46,423 nt of DNA from an uncultured Pseudanabaenaceae cyanobacterium (GTDB lineage Bacteria; Cyanobacteriota; Cyanobacteriia; PCC-9006; JAAUQQ01), in contig CALLAT010000032.1 in assembly GCA_938002085.1 (NCBI GenBank), positions 1 to 46,423 on the forward strand, written 5' to 3'. The translations under genes were made by a program, and so were the position numbers. How positions within the stretch are numbered: the stretch's first letter is position 1; every line of letters starts with the position of its first letter. The notes beneath the pieces were generated by a model. That model was not told the DNA's origin and did no database searches. It saw only the letters and a list, made by a program, of their open reading frames with translations. Below, piece by piece: positions 32,355-41,803 of the stretch.

Positions 32355-32868
32355 TATGCTTTTTTTATAGGGTTAAAACTGTCATTTTCCCATTCGATTA
32401 ATGCTGAAAATTTTATTCTGAAAATTCAGGATGAATGGAGGCTTAGACCCGATTATAATTGCTTCATACTGAATTCTCTGTGGACTTATGCTCATGTGTA
32501 CCTGGGTGCATATGCTGAGAAATAGAGGGAATTTAGTGGGATTGGGTCTGACATGATTCTCTGCATCAAGATTGAGATTATTTCGAGTTTCTCAATCTGT
32601 AATCTTTGAGAATTTTATGTGGAAAAAGTATATAGGCATGAAGAGGGCTTAAAGCTGGAACTATGCCTAGGTCAGGTTGTCAATCTATATAACGCAATTG
32701 GCTGGCGTTTTGTTGGACTTCCTAAGGAAAGAGCTTCGGTTGGATTCGCTATTGTGATTGAACTCTAAATTCTGGGTCTCTATCTCTATTTCGAGAACTT
32801 GATTGTGATCGTATTTCTACTTCCCTCGTTCACCTCAAGAAAATAATGATTTTGATCACTTTGTCAGT
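32355..32868. promoter_or_regulatory. 514-base AT-rich leader of the cellulose operon
   Basis: No gene is supported here. It contains a direct repeat CTGAAAATT near 32403-32425 and the overlapping hairpins at 32569-32605. It must hold the promoter of the four-gene operon, whose first start codon is a GTG at 32869 or an ATG at 32890. The long AT-rich stretch would fit a regulated promoter with a long leader. Confidence 0.5.
32569..32605. promoter_or_regulatory. Overlapping alternative hairpins in cellulose leader
   Basis: AGATTGAGA (32569-32577) pairs with TCTCAATCT (32590-32598). AGATTA (32575-32580) can instead pair with TAATCT (32600-32605), sharing three bases with the first arm. The two helices are mutually exclusive, as in attenuators, but no protein or ligand is implied by sequence alone. 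Confidence 0.45.
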
Positions 32869-34074
32869 GTGAATAAATCTGAGAAAACTATGATTAATGT
32901 CTCTAAACTGTCCTTGACGTTTTCCTACTATAGGCTGGTCTTTCGATGGCCTAACAATTGCGATCGCTTAAATCATCTGCGAGCCCAGACACTCCTGTCT
33001 TGCACGGCGATGGTACTTTTCATGGCCCCTGCTGCCCAAGCGGAACCATTGCCGACTCCCGCAACTTGTGCCTGTGAGGATAGTGATGCTAAGCCCGCCT
33101 CAATCCTTCAAGTGCAGGGCACTTATATTCAGCAGGGTGATGAAGTCACCGGCCAGGCTCGTGCTTCGGTGAGTTACCCCATCACGGATTATTCAGAAAT
33201 CAGTGGTGCTGTGGAGTTCACCCAGGGGAACGCCCTTTCCAATTCTGCTGAGGATCTGCGGATTCAAGAGCTGTATTACAACGCTCAATTGCCCGGTCAG
33301 TCCAATGTCAATTTGACGGTTGGCAAGACGGACTTGACATCCCATTTTGATCGCAACAGTTTTGCCAAAGATGGCACGACCCATTTCTTTAACTCTGCTC
33401 TGCAATCCAATCCAGCTTTGGTGAGTGCAGGCATGGCCAGCCGCCCTGCTGCGGTGGCGCGGTGGCGCGCATCAGATGGCGTGATGGTGAAGGGGGCGGT
33501 GTTCTCCTCGGATCCAGAGCTGACTGAGCTGGGCGCTAATGGTGCAGCGGCGGAGGTGGGAATCTGGCAGGGCAATACCCTGGTGCGCGCTACCTATGTT
33601 ACGGGGGAGGATCGTGGGGCAGAAACGAGCTTTCAAGAGGCTTATAGTTTGCCCCGTGGTGGCGGTCAAACGGGAGTGAAACCGGGCGATCGCGAACATG
33701 CCCTGGGCCTCAATGCCGAAACCTATTTCCCTGGGAAAAAAGTTGGAGCGTTTGCTCGATATGGTTGGTATCACAATAGCGGCTTGGGTGAGTCGGCCCA
33801 GACCTATAGCGCTGGCATCAATGCCTTGGATGTTTGGCGCGATCGGGATCGCCTCGGGGTGGCCTATGGCCGTGACCTATCCAACGAGCAACTGCGTAAG
33901 CAGCAGGGTCAGTCAATTCCCGACGTGGCTGAAGTTTTCTATGACGCCCCGATCACGAAAAATGTCCGTGCTGGCATCACGCTCCAGCAGCGCAATGGAT
34001 TTTCAGAAACCGTGGTTGGATTCCGTGTTAAAGCCCAGTTTATGGCATCCCCGATTGAGAGGTTATTCCAGTGA
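32869..34074 (+). CDS. OprB-like outer-membrane porin, putative BcsC barrel substitute
   Basis: The 401-residue protein has a long N-terminal region and a signal peptide ending PAAQAEP. After it comes a predicted beta-barrel of OprB (carbohydrate-selective porin) type. VTVGKTDLTSHFDRN-like text (NLTVGKTDLTSHFDRNSFA) and FNSALQSNPA fit that family's conserved middle. No SLH or OmpA domain is present. It is first in the operon and its TGA overlaps the GTG start of the TPR gene by four bases (GTGA), so it is made with it. BcsC-type exporters combine TPRs with an outer-membrane barrel; here the barrel would be a separate chain. The start may be GTG 32869 or ATG 32890. Function in glucan export is inferred from position. 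Confidence 0.75.
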   Translation: MNKSEKTMINVSKLSLTFSYYRLVFRWPNNCDRLNHLRAQTLLSCTAMVLFMAPAAQAEPLPTPATCACEDSDAKPASILQVQGTYIQQGDEVTGQARASVSYPITDYSEISGAVEFTQGNALSNSAEDLRIQELYYNAQLPGQSNVNLTVGKTDLTSHFDRNSFAKDGTTHFFNSALQSNPALVSAGMASRPAAVARWRASDGVMVKGAVFSSDPELTELGANGAAAEVGIWQGNTLVRATYVTGEDRGAETSFQEAYSLPRGGGQTGVKPGDREHALGLNAETYFPGKKVGAFARYGWYHNSGLGESAQTYSAGINALDVWRDRDRLGVAYGRDLSNEQLRKQQGQSIPDVAEVFYDAPITKNVRAGITLQQRNGFSETVVGFRVKAQFMASPIERLFQ

Positions 34075-35924
34075 AACAGACTCAGAAACCGCTACATAGT
34101 CTGACCAGCCGTTTAGGGCAAGGATTGAGCATTCTCTGTTTTGTGGTGCTGCCAGGCCTGCTGGCTCCGCAATTGGTGTTGCCCGCCGCTGCGGCTCAAT
34201 CGTCAGCAATCTCCGTGAAGACAGGCTATGAGCTATTAGAAAAGGGCTGGGCCAATGCGGCGATCGAGTCCTTTCGTGAGGCGTTGAGCCTGTCCCCTAA
34301 GTCGGTGGAAGCGACCTTGGGATTGGCGATCGCTCACCAACGCAATGGCCAGATCGATTTGGCCTGGCAAGGCTATCAGCAAGTGATCTCCCTAGACCCC
34401 AATCAAAGGGATGCTCTGAAAGCGATCGGCACCGTGGCAAGCTTTCGGCTCGAATGGCAAGAAGTGGGTTTGGCTGCTCTAGATCAGATGTTGGAGCAAC
34501 AGCCGGATGATTGGCAGTCGCGACGACAGCGGGCCTTGCTACGCTTCTACCAAGGCCAGCTTGATGGAGCCTTGGTTGACTATGAGCAGTTGCTGGCCGC
34601 AGAAACTGATGCGCAGCAATTAGAGGGAGATAATCTGCTGGGTGCTGCCCAGGTGTTGGCCTATCGCGATCGCCCCGCCCAAGCACTGGAACTCTTCGAG
34701 CGCTACCAGCAACAGGCTGGCGACATTCCCTCGGAGCCTGGGTTGGCCTATGCCCAGGCGCTGTACAAGACGGGCCAGGCTGATTCAGCGATTCCCATTT
34801 TTCTCACGGCCTTGGAGACAGCCACTCCAGAGCGGGAAACCCCGCTGCGGTTGGATCTGGTGCGAGCCTACTTGGCCAATCAACAGCCGGAGCTTGCGCT
34901 GATGGTATTATCTCCGTTGAGGAGCCAAGCTGAGACCCCGTCCCATGAACCTTTGGCTGTGGCTCGCTTGCTGACTCAAACTGTTGGGCAGTTGGGGATG
35001 AGTTGGGAGCAAGACCCGGCGATCTCCACCGATATTGCCCGGTTCTACAGGCAAGGACTTGATCAAACCGACTCCCCCAGCGTGGCCTTACGGACAGAAG
35101 TTGCCGATATCCTCGCCAATCTGACTGGAGAAGAGACCTATGCTTTGACCCTCTATCAGGCTTTGCTGGACTCTGAGTTGCAACTGCAAGAATCGCTCCA
35201 GCTTCCCCTGCGCGTGAAGTCTTTGGCCTTGGCCCAGAAACTAGGCCGGATTTGTTCCGTAGACGTATGGCAAGAGCTGCGACCCTATCTGAGTGAAGCC
35301 CCTGCTACTGCCATAGAACAGAAAGCCCTCGCCCAGGCCCTGATTCCGTTGGAGCCCGATGCTGAATTTCTCGGTCTCTATCAGACCTTGATGGCTGGGG
35401 ATGTGGATGTGGATGCAGATTTTCTCCACTTTCGCATTGCCCAGATGCAGGCTCAACAGGGTGACTTAGCCGAAGCTCGCCAGTCCCTAGAGCGCTATGC
35501 CGCCGCTAAGCCTGGAGACCCCAACTTCACTACGGCTCTGTTCCAAGCTGAACTCCATCGCCGTCAAGGCAACTTTTCTGAGAGTCAGAAGATCTACGAT
35601 CGCATCTTGGTCCAGGCTCCCAATAATTTGGCAGCTCGTTCCGGTTTAGGTGGCTTAGTGCTTCAGCAACAAGAGCTTGCCCTGGCTCAGCAGCAGTTTG
35701 CCCAGGTCTTGCTGGAAGATCCCGATAATCTCACTGCCCAGGCCAGTCTGGCGGAAATCAAGGCGGCCCAAGGTAAGCCGATCACGGCCCTGCGGGAGCT
35801 AGAGCAACTGGCCCAGCAGCCCTGTAGCCCCGGAGAGCACTGTGATTTGCAGCGGCGATCGCGCCAAATTCGTCAGCGCCTGCATCGCCAACGGGGCTTT
35901 CAACCGTTCTGGGAGCGCTACTAA
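34071..35924 (+). CDS. TPR periplasmic protein, BcsC-like helical part
   Basis: The 617-residue protein begins with a signal peptide (about 1-44, ending PAAAAQ) and continues as tandem TPRs from about 50 to the C-terminus. Examples are GYELLEKGWANAAIESFREA and AARSGLGGLVLQQQELALAQ. There is no terminal beta-barrel, unlike E. coli BcsC, which joins TPRs to a barrel. It would sit in the periplasm and link BcsB to the outer-membrane porin. It starts four bases inside the porin gene and ends 96 bases before bcsB. The last 30 residues are Arg-rich. A generic TPR scaffold is the alternative, but the gene order argues for a glucan-export role. Confidence 0.8.
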   Translation: MKQTQKPLHSLTSRLGQGLSILCFVVLPGLLAPQLVLPAAAAQSSAISVKTGYELLEKGWANAAIESFREALSLSPKSVEATLGLAIAHQRNGQIDLAWQGYQQVISLDPNQRDALKAIGTVASFRLEWQEVGLAALDQMLEQQPDDWQSRRQRALLRFYQGQLDGALVDYEQLLAAETDAQQLEGDNLLGAAQVLAYRDRPAQALELFERYQQQAGDIPSEPGLAYAQALYKTGQADSAIPIFLTALETATPERETPLRLDLVRAYLANQQPELALMVLSPLRSQAETPSHEPLAVARLLTQTVGQLGMSWEQDPAISTDIARFYRQGLDQTDSPSVALRTEVADILANLTGEETYALTLYQALLDSELQLQESLQLPLRVKSLALAQKLGRICSVDVWQELRPYLSEAPATAIEQKALAQALIPLEPDAEFLGLYQTLMAGDVDVDADFLHFRIAQMQAQQGDLAEARQSLERYAAAKPGDPNFTTALFQAELHRRQGNFSESQKIYDRILVQAPNNLAARSGLGGLVLQQQELALAQQQFAQVLLEDPDNLTAQASLAEIKAAQGKPITALRELEQLAQQPCSPGEHCDLQRRSRQIRQRLHRQRGFQPFWERY

Positions 35925-36020
35925 CGCTGCTCCGATCTGATCTTTCGAGTCCGCTGAACGGTGGTGATTCCCCATCGTTCGTTTTCCCCTGTGTTGTTCT
36001 CTGTAACCCCCCTACCTCCC

Positions 36021-38315
36021 ATGAACTCTAAAATCTCTTCCCTGGTTGGTTTTGCATTTCTGCTGACCACCCTCAGTTCTGGCATGACTCCCCCCGTGAT
36101 GGCTGCTGCTGAAGCCCTCAGTCCTGTGTTTCAGCCTCAGCTTAAGGATGAAGGAGGAGGGGAATATCGCCTGAAATTTAAGGACTTGCCGGGGGAGGGC
36201 GATCGCCTGCGCCTCCAGGGTCTCCTCACAGAAACCAACCTCGAATTTCCTAAACCTCGCAGTTGGTCCCCCAACAAAGTCAAGGCCGAAATCCACTTCC
36301 GTGCCTCCTCTGCCCTCGTCAAAGGCTCCTTCCTCACCCTGCAAGTCAACGGCACCAATGTGGGCAGCGTTCCCCTCAATGTTGGGGAAGGCAAGGTTCA
36401 AAAAGTGGCGTTTGATATTCCGGCTGATGTGATCAAGGATTTCAACGAGGTCAAACTCAGAGCCCAGCAAAAGATCGATGAGGAATGCATCGATCCCATG
36501 GACCCGACGCTGTGGACGGAGATCTTGCCTGAGTCTAGTTTCTCCTTCAACTATGAGCTGGCGCCCGTGGCCCTGGACTTTAGCCAATATCCCTATCCCT
36601 TTTTGGATAACCTCAGCCTTCAGCCGAATCAGATTGCCTACTTGCAGCCCAAGGCGATCGCGGCTGACTGGCTAACCTCCGCCTCACGGCTCCAGGCTTC
36701 CGTAGCTCGCTTGGCAAACTTTCAGCCTCTCCAAACCCGAGTGGTGGTCTCCACCGATGCGGTCAAAGGGGAAGAGTCCCTGGTCATCATCGGTACGGCC
36801 CAGCAGCAGCCGGACCTGGCTAAGCTCAAGCTTCCTTTCACGCTTAAGGGACATCAGTGGCTGGATGAAGCGGGTAAGCCCATTGCTCCAGAGTCTGGCA
36901 TTCTTATGCTGACGACGACGCCCAATGGTCAAGCGCCAGTGTTGGTGGCGACTGGGAATGGTGCTGAAGGGGTGGCTAAGGCAACGCAGTTTTTGGCCCA
37001 AAGCCGCGATCGCGACCTCGCTACCAGCCATGCTCTGATCGTGGATGACCTCCCGGCAGCAACAACGCCGGACCGTCGCGATTGGCCCCGCCACCTCCCT
37101 GCTGATAGCCGTTTCCAGCTCAAGGATTTGACCCTCCAGGAAACGCGGGACTTCGAAGATGTGACGGTGCGCGGGGCGTTCTCCTCGCCCGTGGCATTCG
37201 ACTTCCGTGCCCTGCCCGACGATCGTTTCCTGCCCGGCAGCCAGATGAAGCTGGCCTATAGCTATGGTCCCCAGGTCAACCCTCGCACTTCCACCGTGGA
37301 AGTTCTGCTGGATGGGGTGGCCATTGCCGGGGAGGATCTCAGCGACCAAAAAGGTGGTATCCGCGAAACGCTCAACGTGGAGCTGCCCGCCGATCGCATC
37401 ACCCCCACCTCAAAGCTCCAGGTGGCTTTCCGCCTCAAGCCTGGAGAAGCCGGAGCCTGCCGCCGCACCAGTGACGACCACCTCTGGGGCACGCTCCATG
37501 GGGAAACGACCTTTAATTTGAAACGAGATACAGTGGTCAGTCTGCCGGACCTACAGCTCATGCATGTGGGCTTCCCCTTCGGTGCCCCCCAGGATTTGTC
37601 TGATACCGTGGTGGTGGTACCCGATCAGCCCAGCGCGACGGATTTGGAAACCCTGCTGGTGGTGAGCGATCGCCTCGGTCGCTTGAGCCGTGCCGAAGGC
37701 CTAGAGCTGGTGGCCCAGCGCTCCGCAGACCTGACCGAAGCCCAGCGCCAGCAGGCAAATCTCATTGCCATCGGCACTCAGGAAAACTTCCCCCTGGCTG
37801 AGCAGTTGCCGCAGCAATCCTTAAAGCTGCGCGGCGCGAATGTTCGCCAGTGGGGCGAGGCTAATGGCCAGATCCATAGCATTCGTGACCAGCAGGGTGT
37901 GATCAGCGAGATGATTTCTCCTTGGAACCGCGAACGGGTCATTCTCAGCCTCAGCGCCCAGTCCGAGGCGGGGCTCCAGCATATTCAGAATGTGTTTCGC
38001 GAAGATGATCTGTTTTTCCAGCTGCAATCAGACACGGCCTTAGTCACCCCAAAAGTTGCTAATGCAAAACTGACTCCTGGAGACATTGATGAGGATGACT
38101 ATGAACTCAAGTTCCTCAATCAACAAAAAACACGCCAAATTGAAAAGGTGAATCCGGTGCGCAAAGTCTCTTATTGGATGCAGGGCAATTGGATGACGGT
38201 TCCCATCGGTTTACTTATGGTGGGCTTGGGCTCCTATGGTCTGTCCTCGGGCTATCTGTACAAATCCTCCCCCAAATCTACTCAGAAATCTGGTGACCAA
38301 GAGGAGCGTAAATAA
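36021..38315 (+). CDS. bcsB: Cellulose synthase subunit BcsB
   Basis: The 764-residue periplasmic subunit guides the glucan chain leaving BcsA. From the ATG at 36021 there is a signal peptide ending VMAAAEA. A BcsB-type body follows with alternating carbohydrate-binding-like and flavodoxin-like parts. The pattern EIHFRASSAL...LTLQVNGTNVGS appears near 90-115 and a similar repeat FDFRALPDDRFLPG...VEVLLDGV near 395-445. The protein ends with one transmembrane helix (about 720-745) and a charged tail, which would anchor it beside BcsA. An upstream GTG at 35961 is in frame but less likely. Its stop overlaps the BcsA start by one base (TAATG), so the two are made in equal amounts. Confidence 0.92.
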   Translation: MNSKISSLVGFAFLLTTLSSGMTPPVMAAAEALSPVFQPQLKDEGGGEYRLKFKDLPGEGDRLRLQGLLTETNLEFPKPRSWSPNKVKAEIHFRASSALVKGSFLTLQVNGTNVGSVPLNVGEGKVQKVAFDIPADVIKDFNEVKLRAQQKIDEECIDPMDPTLWTEILPESSFSFNYELAPVALDFSQYPYPFLDNLSLQPNQIAYLQPKAIAADWLTSASRLQASVARLANFQPLQTRVVVSTDAVKGEESLVIIGTAQQQPDLAKLKLPFTLKGHQWLDEAGKPIAPESGILMLTTTPNGQAPVLVATGNGAEGVAKATQFLAQSRDRDLATSHALIVDDLPAATTPDRRDWPRHLPADSRFQLKDLTLQETRDFEDVTVRGAFSSPVAFDFRALPDDRFLPGSQMKLAYSYGPQVNPRTSTVEVLLDGVAIAGEDLSDQKGGIRETLNVELPADRITPTSKLQVAFRLKPGEAGACRRTSDDHLWGTLHGETTFNLKRDTVVSLPDLQLMHVGFPFGAPQDLSDTVVVVPDQPSATDLETLLVVSDRLGRLSRAEGLELVAQRSADLTEAQRQQANLIAIGTQENFPLAEQLPQQSLKLRGANVRQWGEANGQIHSIRDQQGVISEMISPWNRERVILSLSAQSEAGLQHIQNVFREDDLFFQLQSDTALVTPKVANAKLTPGDIDEDDYELKFLNQQKTRQIEKVNPVRKVSYWMQGNWMTVPIGLLMVGLGSYGLSSGYLYKSSPKSTQKSGDQEERK

Positions 38316-40903
38316 TGCATCAGCAACATCCCATCCAAGCCTTCAGCCACTGGCTTACGGCCACCCTGCCCCAGCAATTCCAAACCCGCTGGACAACCTT
38401 TGGGACCATCCAGAGCCTGCTGGCGATCGCCCTACTCCTGGCCATGTCCTGGCAGCTCATCGTTACGCCCCTGGAAATTTGGCAGCAGGGCTGTACCGCG
38501 ATCGCTCTTATCCTCGTCGGTCTCTGTGTGGTCAAGGCCGAACAGCTCCAACCCAAGCAGTCTCAGGTCAGCGACTTCCTCCATCTATTTTTGATGTGGC
38601 TCAGTCTGATCACCACCCTGCGCTACCTCTACTACCGCACCCAATACACCCTCAATTTGGATAGCTGGGTAAATGGGGCCTTTAGCCTGATGCTCTATGG
38701 CGCAGAATGCTACGCCATCTTCACGCTGCTGTTGACCTACTTCCAGACCCTGCAAATTAAAACCCGCCGCCCCGTTGATCTGTCCCTGATTCCCCAGGCT
38801 GCTTGGCCTGATGTGGACATCTATATTCCCACCTATAACGAGGAAGTGGAGATTGTTCGTAAAACGATTGTGGCGGCGCTGGCGATCGACTACCCCTCGG
38901 CTAAAAAGTCGGTCTACGTGCTGGATGATGGACGAGCTGAGAAGTATCGCGATCGCCGCCAGCAGCTCCGCCAAGTTTGCGAAGAATTGGGCTGTGGCTT
39001 CCTCACCCGCGACAACAACGACCATGCCAAAGCGGGCAACATTAACACCGCCCTCAAGCGCACAGGCGGCGAGCTGGTTTTGATCTTGGACTGCGACCAC
39101 ATTCCCACCCGTTCCATCCTCCAGGAAACCGTTGGCTTCTTCCGCGATGGCAAAGTGGCCCTGGTGCAAACGCCCCATTGGTTCTATAACCCTGATCCCT
39201 TCGAGCGCAACTTGATGACCCAGGGCCGCGTTCCCGTGGGCAATGAGCTGTTCTACAAGGTGTTGCAAAAGGGCAACGACCATTGGAATGCAGCCTTCTT
39301 CTGTGGCTCTGCTGCGGTGATTCGGCGGGCGCAATTGCTGGAGGTGGGCGGCATTGCCACCGAGACCGTGACGGAAGACTGCCACACCTCCCTGCGGCTC
39401 CATTCCCAGGGCTATAAATCGGTCTATTACGACAAGATTATGGTGGCGGGCCTAGCCCCCGAGACTTTCTCCTCCTATGTAGGCCAGCAGGTTCGCTGGG
39501 CGCGGGGCATGGCCCAGATTTTGCGCCTGGAAAACCCGCTGTTCAACCGCAAGCTTAACCTCTCCTTGGCCCAGCGCATCTGCTACTTCAGCGCCACCTC
39601 TCACTTCTTCTTTGGCTTTCCGCGTTTGATGTATGCGATCGCCCCCACGCTCTTCCTGCTCTTCCGCCTTAATCCCATCCGAGGCATTGGCATTGAAACT
39701 GTTGTGTACGCACTTCCCCACATTATGTTGGCCATGCAAGCCAACTATATCCCCTATAAAAACGTCCGCTTCTCCTTTTGGAATGAGCTATTTGAATTCG
39801 CCCTCTCCTTCCAGGCGGGCCTGGTCACGCTAATGGCGGTGATCAATCCTAATTTGGGCAGCTTCAACGTGACCGATAAGGGCCTGATGGTAGAAAAGCG
39901 TCAATTTGACTGGCGATCGGTGAGCCATCTCCTAGTGATCATTGGCTTAATCGTGGCCTCCCTCGCCATGGGGCCAGTGTGGCTCAAACTCCACCCAGAA
40001 GAGGCGGAGTCGGTTCTGGTGAATATGGCCTGGTGCCTCTTCAACTTGGTTCTGCTGATTGCAGCCAGCTTGGTTGCCCTAGAGCAGCCCCAGCAGCGCA
40101 AAGCCCACCGCCTACAGCATCGCCTGCAGGCCAACCTCTGGGCGCAATCGACGGTGAGGAAAGGCATCACCCAAAATATTAGTGAGACCGGGGCTGCAAT
40201 CCTGGTGGATCACTGGTCCCAAATGCATGAGCAAGTTGAGCTGGAGGTCTTCGGTGAATCGGGCGCCAGCGTTCGCTTGATGGCCAATGTGCTGCGCGTT
40301 GAACTGGTCAATGATGTCCAGTCCCGAGTGGTCGTTGAGTATGAACCCCTCTCGACTGGCCAGGCCGATGAACTGACGCTGATCCTCTATTCCGATGTGC
40401 AGGAGTGGTATGGCCAAAACCGTTCCGCGGCCGATAATCCGCTGGATTCGCTCAAGTTCGTCACCCTCAGCCTCCGGCGAGCCCTGCGACGCTATCGACC
40501 TGCACCCCACATACAATTTCGCCAAGCGATCCGCACGCCAGTGCAACTGTTTTGGGATGGACATTTTTATCAGGCCTGGGGCACGGCCATCCATCGCCAG
40601 GGCTTGCGATTAGAAATGGAAATTGATCCCCATTTCCAGGCCAAACTGGCCCTGGCCAAACAGTCTGAACAGCCTGCTTTAGTGGGTTTGATCGTTGATC
40701 AATTTGAGGGGGAGTTGCCGTCCCGGCGATTGGTAGGACAGATTCTGGCGGTAAAGCCCCAAGCATCGAGCCGTTCAGAGCATGGGACCTCCTCTAAGTT
40801 GCTCTTGGAGATTGGCTTGCCCCAAGCCCTAGCCCAGCGGCAGCGCCCGGTGATGCAATCGCTTTTGCAAAAGCTTCCAGTCAGCCCGGGAGTGACCCCA
40901 TAG
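38315..40903 (+). CDS. bcsA: Cellulose synthase catalytic subunit BcsA with PilZ domain
   Basis: The 862-residue inner-membrane GT2 synthase polymerises UDP-glucose into beta-1,4-glucan. Visible motifs: LDDG (203-206), DCD (259-261), TED (353-355) and QQVRW (391-395), the D,D,D,QxxRW set; and the gating-loop FNVTDK (517-522), matching FxVTxK. About eight hydrophobic helices flank them. The C-terminal PilZ domain starts near 595 with R599xxxR603 and N621xS623xxG626, the cyclic di-GMP-binding set, so activation by that molecule is expected. A further 150 residues follow the PilZ core. No bcsZ or bcsQ lies nearby. Whether the product is plain cellulose is unproven. Confidence 0.95.
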   Translation: MHQQHPIQAFSHWLTATLPQQFQTRWTTFGTIQSLLAIALLLAMSWQLIVTPLEIWQQGCTAIALILVGLCVVKAEQLQPKQSQVSDFLHLFLMWLSLITTLRYLYYRTQYTLNLDSWVNGAFSLMLYGAECYAIFTLLLTYFQTLQIKTRRPVDLSLIPQAAWPDVDIYIPTYNEEVEIVRKTIVAALAIDYPSAKKSVYVLDDGRAEKYRDRRQQLRQVCEELGCGFLTRDNNDHAKAGNINTALKRTGGELVLILDCDHIPTRSILQETVGFFRDGKVALVQTPHWFYNPDPFERNLMTQGRVPVGNELFYKVLQKGNDHWNAAFFCGSAAVIRRAQLLEVGGIATETVTEDCHTSLRLHSQGYKSVYYDKIMVAGLAPETFSSYVGQQVRWARGMAQILRLENPLFNRKLNLSLAQRICYFSATSHFFFGFPRLMYAIAPTLFLLFRLNPIRGIGIETVVYALPHIMLAMQANYIPYKNVRFSFWNELFEFALSFQAGLVTLMAVINPNLGSFNVTDKGLMVEKRQFDWRSVSHLLVIIGLIVASLAMGPVWLKLHPEEAESVLVNMAWCLFNLVLLIAASLVALEQPQQRKAHRLQHRLQANLWAQSTVRKGITQNISETGAAILVDHWSQMHEQVELEVFGESGASVRLMANVLRVELVNDVQSRVVVEYEPLSTGQADELTLILYSDVQEWYGQNRSAADNPLDSLKFVTLSLRRALRRYRPAPHIQFRQAIRTPVQLFWDGHFYQAWGTAIHRQGLRLEMEIDPHFQAKLALAKQSEQPALVGLIVDQFEGELPSRRLVGQILAVKPQASSRSEHGTSSKLLLEIGLPQALAQRQRPVMQSLLQKLPVSPGVTP

Positions 40904-40966
40904 TGGGTCGCCATGTTTGGGATTTAGGGTAATGATGGAGTTTTAATCTTTATCGTCTTCCCTGCA

Positions 40967-41773
40967 ATGACCAACCACGTATTGATTACCGGTGCCTCCC
41001 AGGGGGCGGGAAAAGCGACAGCGCTACGTTTTGCCAGGGAAGGCTGGGACGTGACCTTAGCAGCGCGGGAAGGCGATCGCCTTACTGCCGTGGCCCAACA
41101 AATCCGTGCCCTCGGCCGTCAGGCCGTCGCGGTCCCCACAGACATTGGCAATGAAGCCCAGGTTACTGCGCTGGTGGAAGAATCGGTCCAGGTCCTGGGT
41201 GAAGTGGATGTGCTGATCAACAATGCTGGTATTTGCCTAACAGGGCCAGCAGTGAACACCAGCTTGGAAGACTGGAAGCGAATCTTGGATACGAACCTCT
41301 GGGGTTGCATCTATACCATTCATGCTTTGCTGCCCGCCATGCTCCGCCGAGGCAAGGGCACGATCGTCAATGTCGGCTCCTTCGGCGGCAAGATGCCCCT
41401 GCCGGAGATGACGGCCTACTGCACCAGCAAATATGCTCTGACCGGCCTAACGGAATCCTTGCGATTGGAGCTTGCTCCCAAGGGCATCCATGTGGGCATT
41501 GTTCACCCCGGCGTGATCAACAGTGACTTCCTGGAGCGAGCCCAGTTTCGCGGCAAGGACGATACCGATGCCAACCAGCGTCAGCGGCAAATGGCTGAGA
41601 CGTTAAAAGCGGGCTGGGTGAGTCAGCCGGAAGATATTGCCAATGCCGTTTGGAAGGCGGTGGAGCAGCAGCAGGCTGAGGTTGTGGTGGGTCCAGCAGC
41701 GATCGCCACAGAACTCAATCGCCTCTTCCCGCAACTCACCCAATGGGCCTTGGGTAGAAGCCTGGGAGGCTAA
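40967..41773 (+). CDS. Short-chain dehydrogenase/reductase
   Basis: The 268-residue soluble NAD(P)-dependent oxidoreductase is a classical SDR. The cofactor motif is TGASQGAGKA (8-17), the structural NNAG is at 85-88, and the catalytic Ser138, Tyr151 and Lys155 are in place (YCTSK). An Arg at 24 and AAREGD (32-37) suggest preference for NADPH. The AGKA text deviates slightly from the common GIGxA. Substrate is not predictable. It starts 63 bases after bcsA on the same strand, so read-through from the cellulose operon is possible. It converges with the LolA-like gene with 30 bases between stops. Confidence 0.92.
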   Translation: MTNHVLITGASQGAGKATALRFAREGWDVTLAAREGDRLTAVAQQIRALGRQAVAVPTDIGNEAQVTALVEESVQVLGEVDVLINNAGICLTGPAVNTSLEDWKRILDTNLWGCIYTIHALLPAMLRRGKGTIVNVGSFGGKMPLPEMTAYCTSKYALTGLTESLRLELAPKGIHVGIVHPGVINSDFLERAQFRGKDDTDANQRQRQMAETLKAGWVSQPEDIANAVWKAVEQQQAEVVVGPAAIATELNRLFPQLTQWALGRSLGG

Positions 41774-41803
41774 TCCAGCCTGGCTGAACTCAGTGCTCGC
41801 GGT

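Noticed and set aside
36684-37349. 221-codon minus-strand frame inside bcsB
   Set aside because: Antisense shadow of bcsB without motifs.
38585-39403. 272-codon minus-strand frame inside bcsA
   Set aside because: Antisense shadow of the GT2 core; the sense strand has all catalytic motifs.
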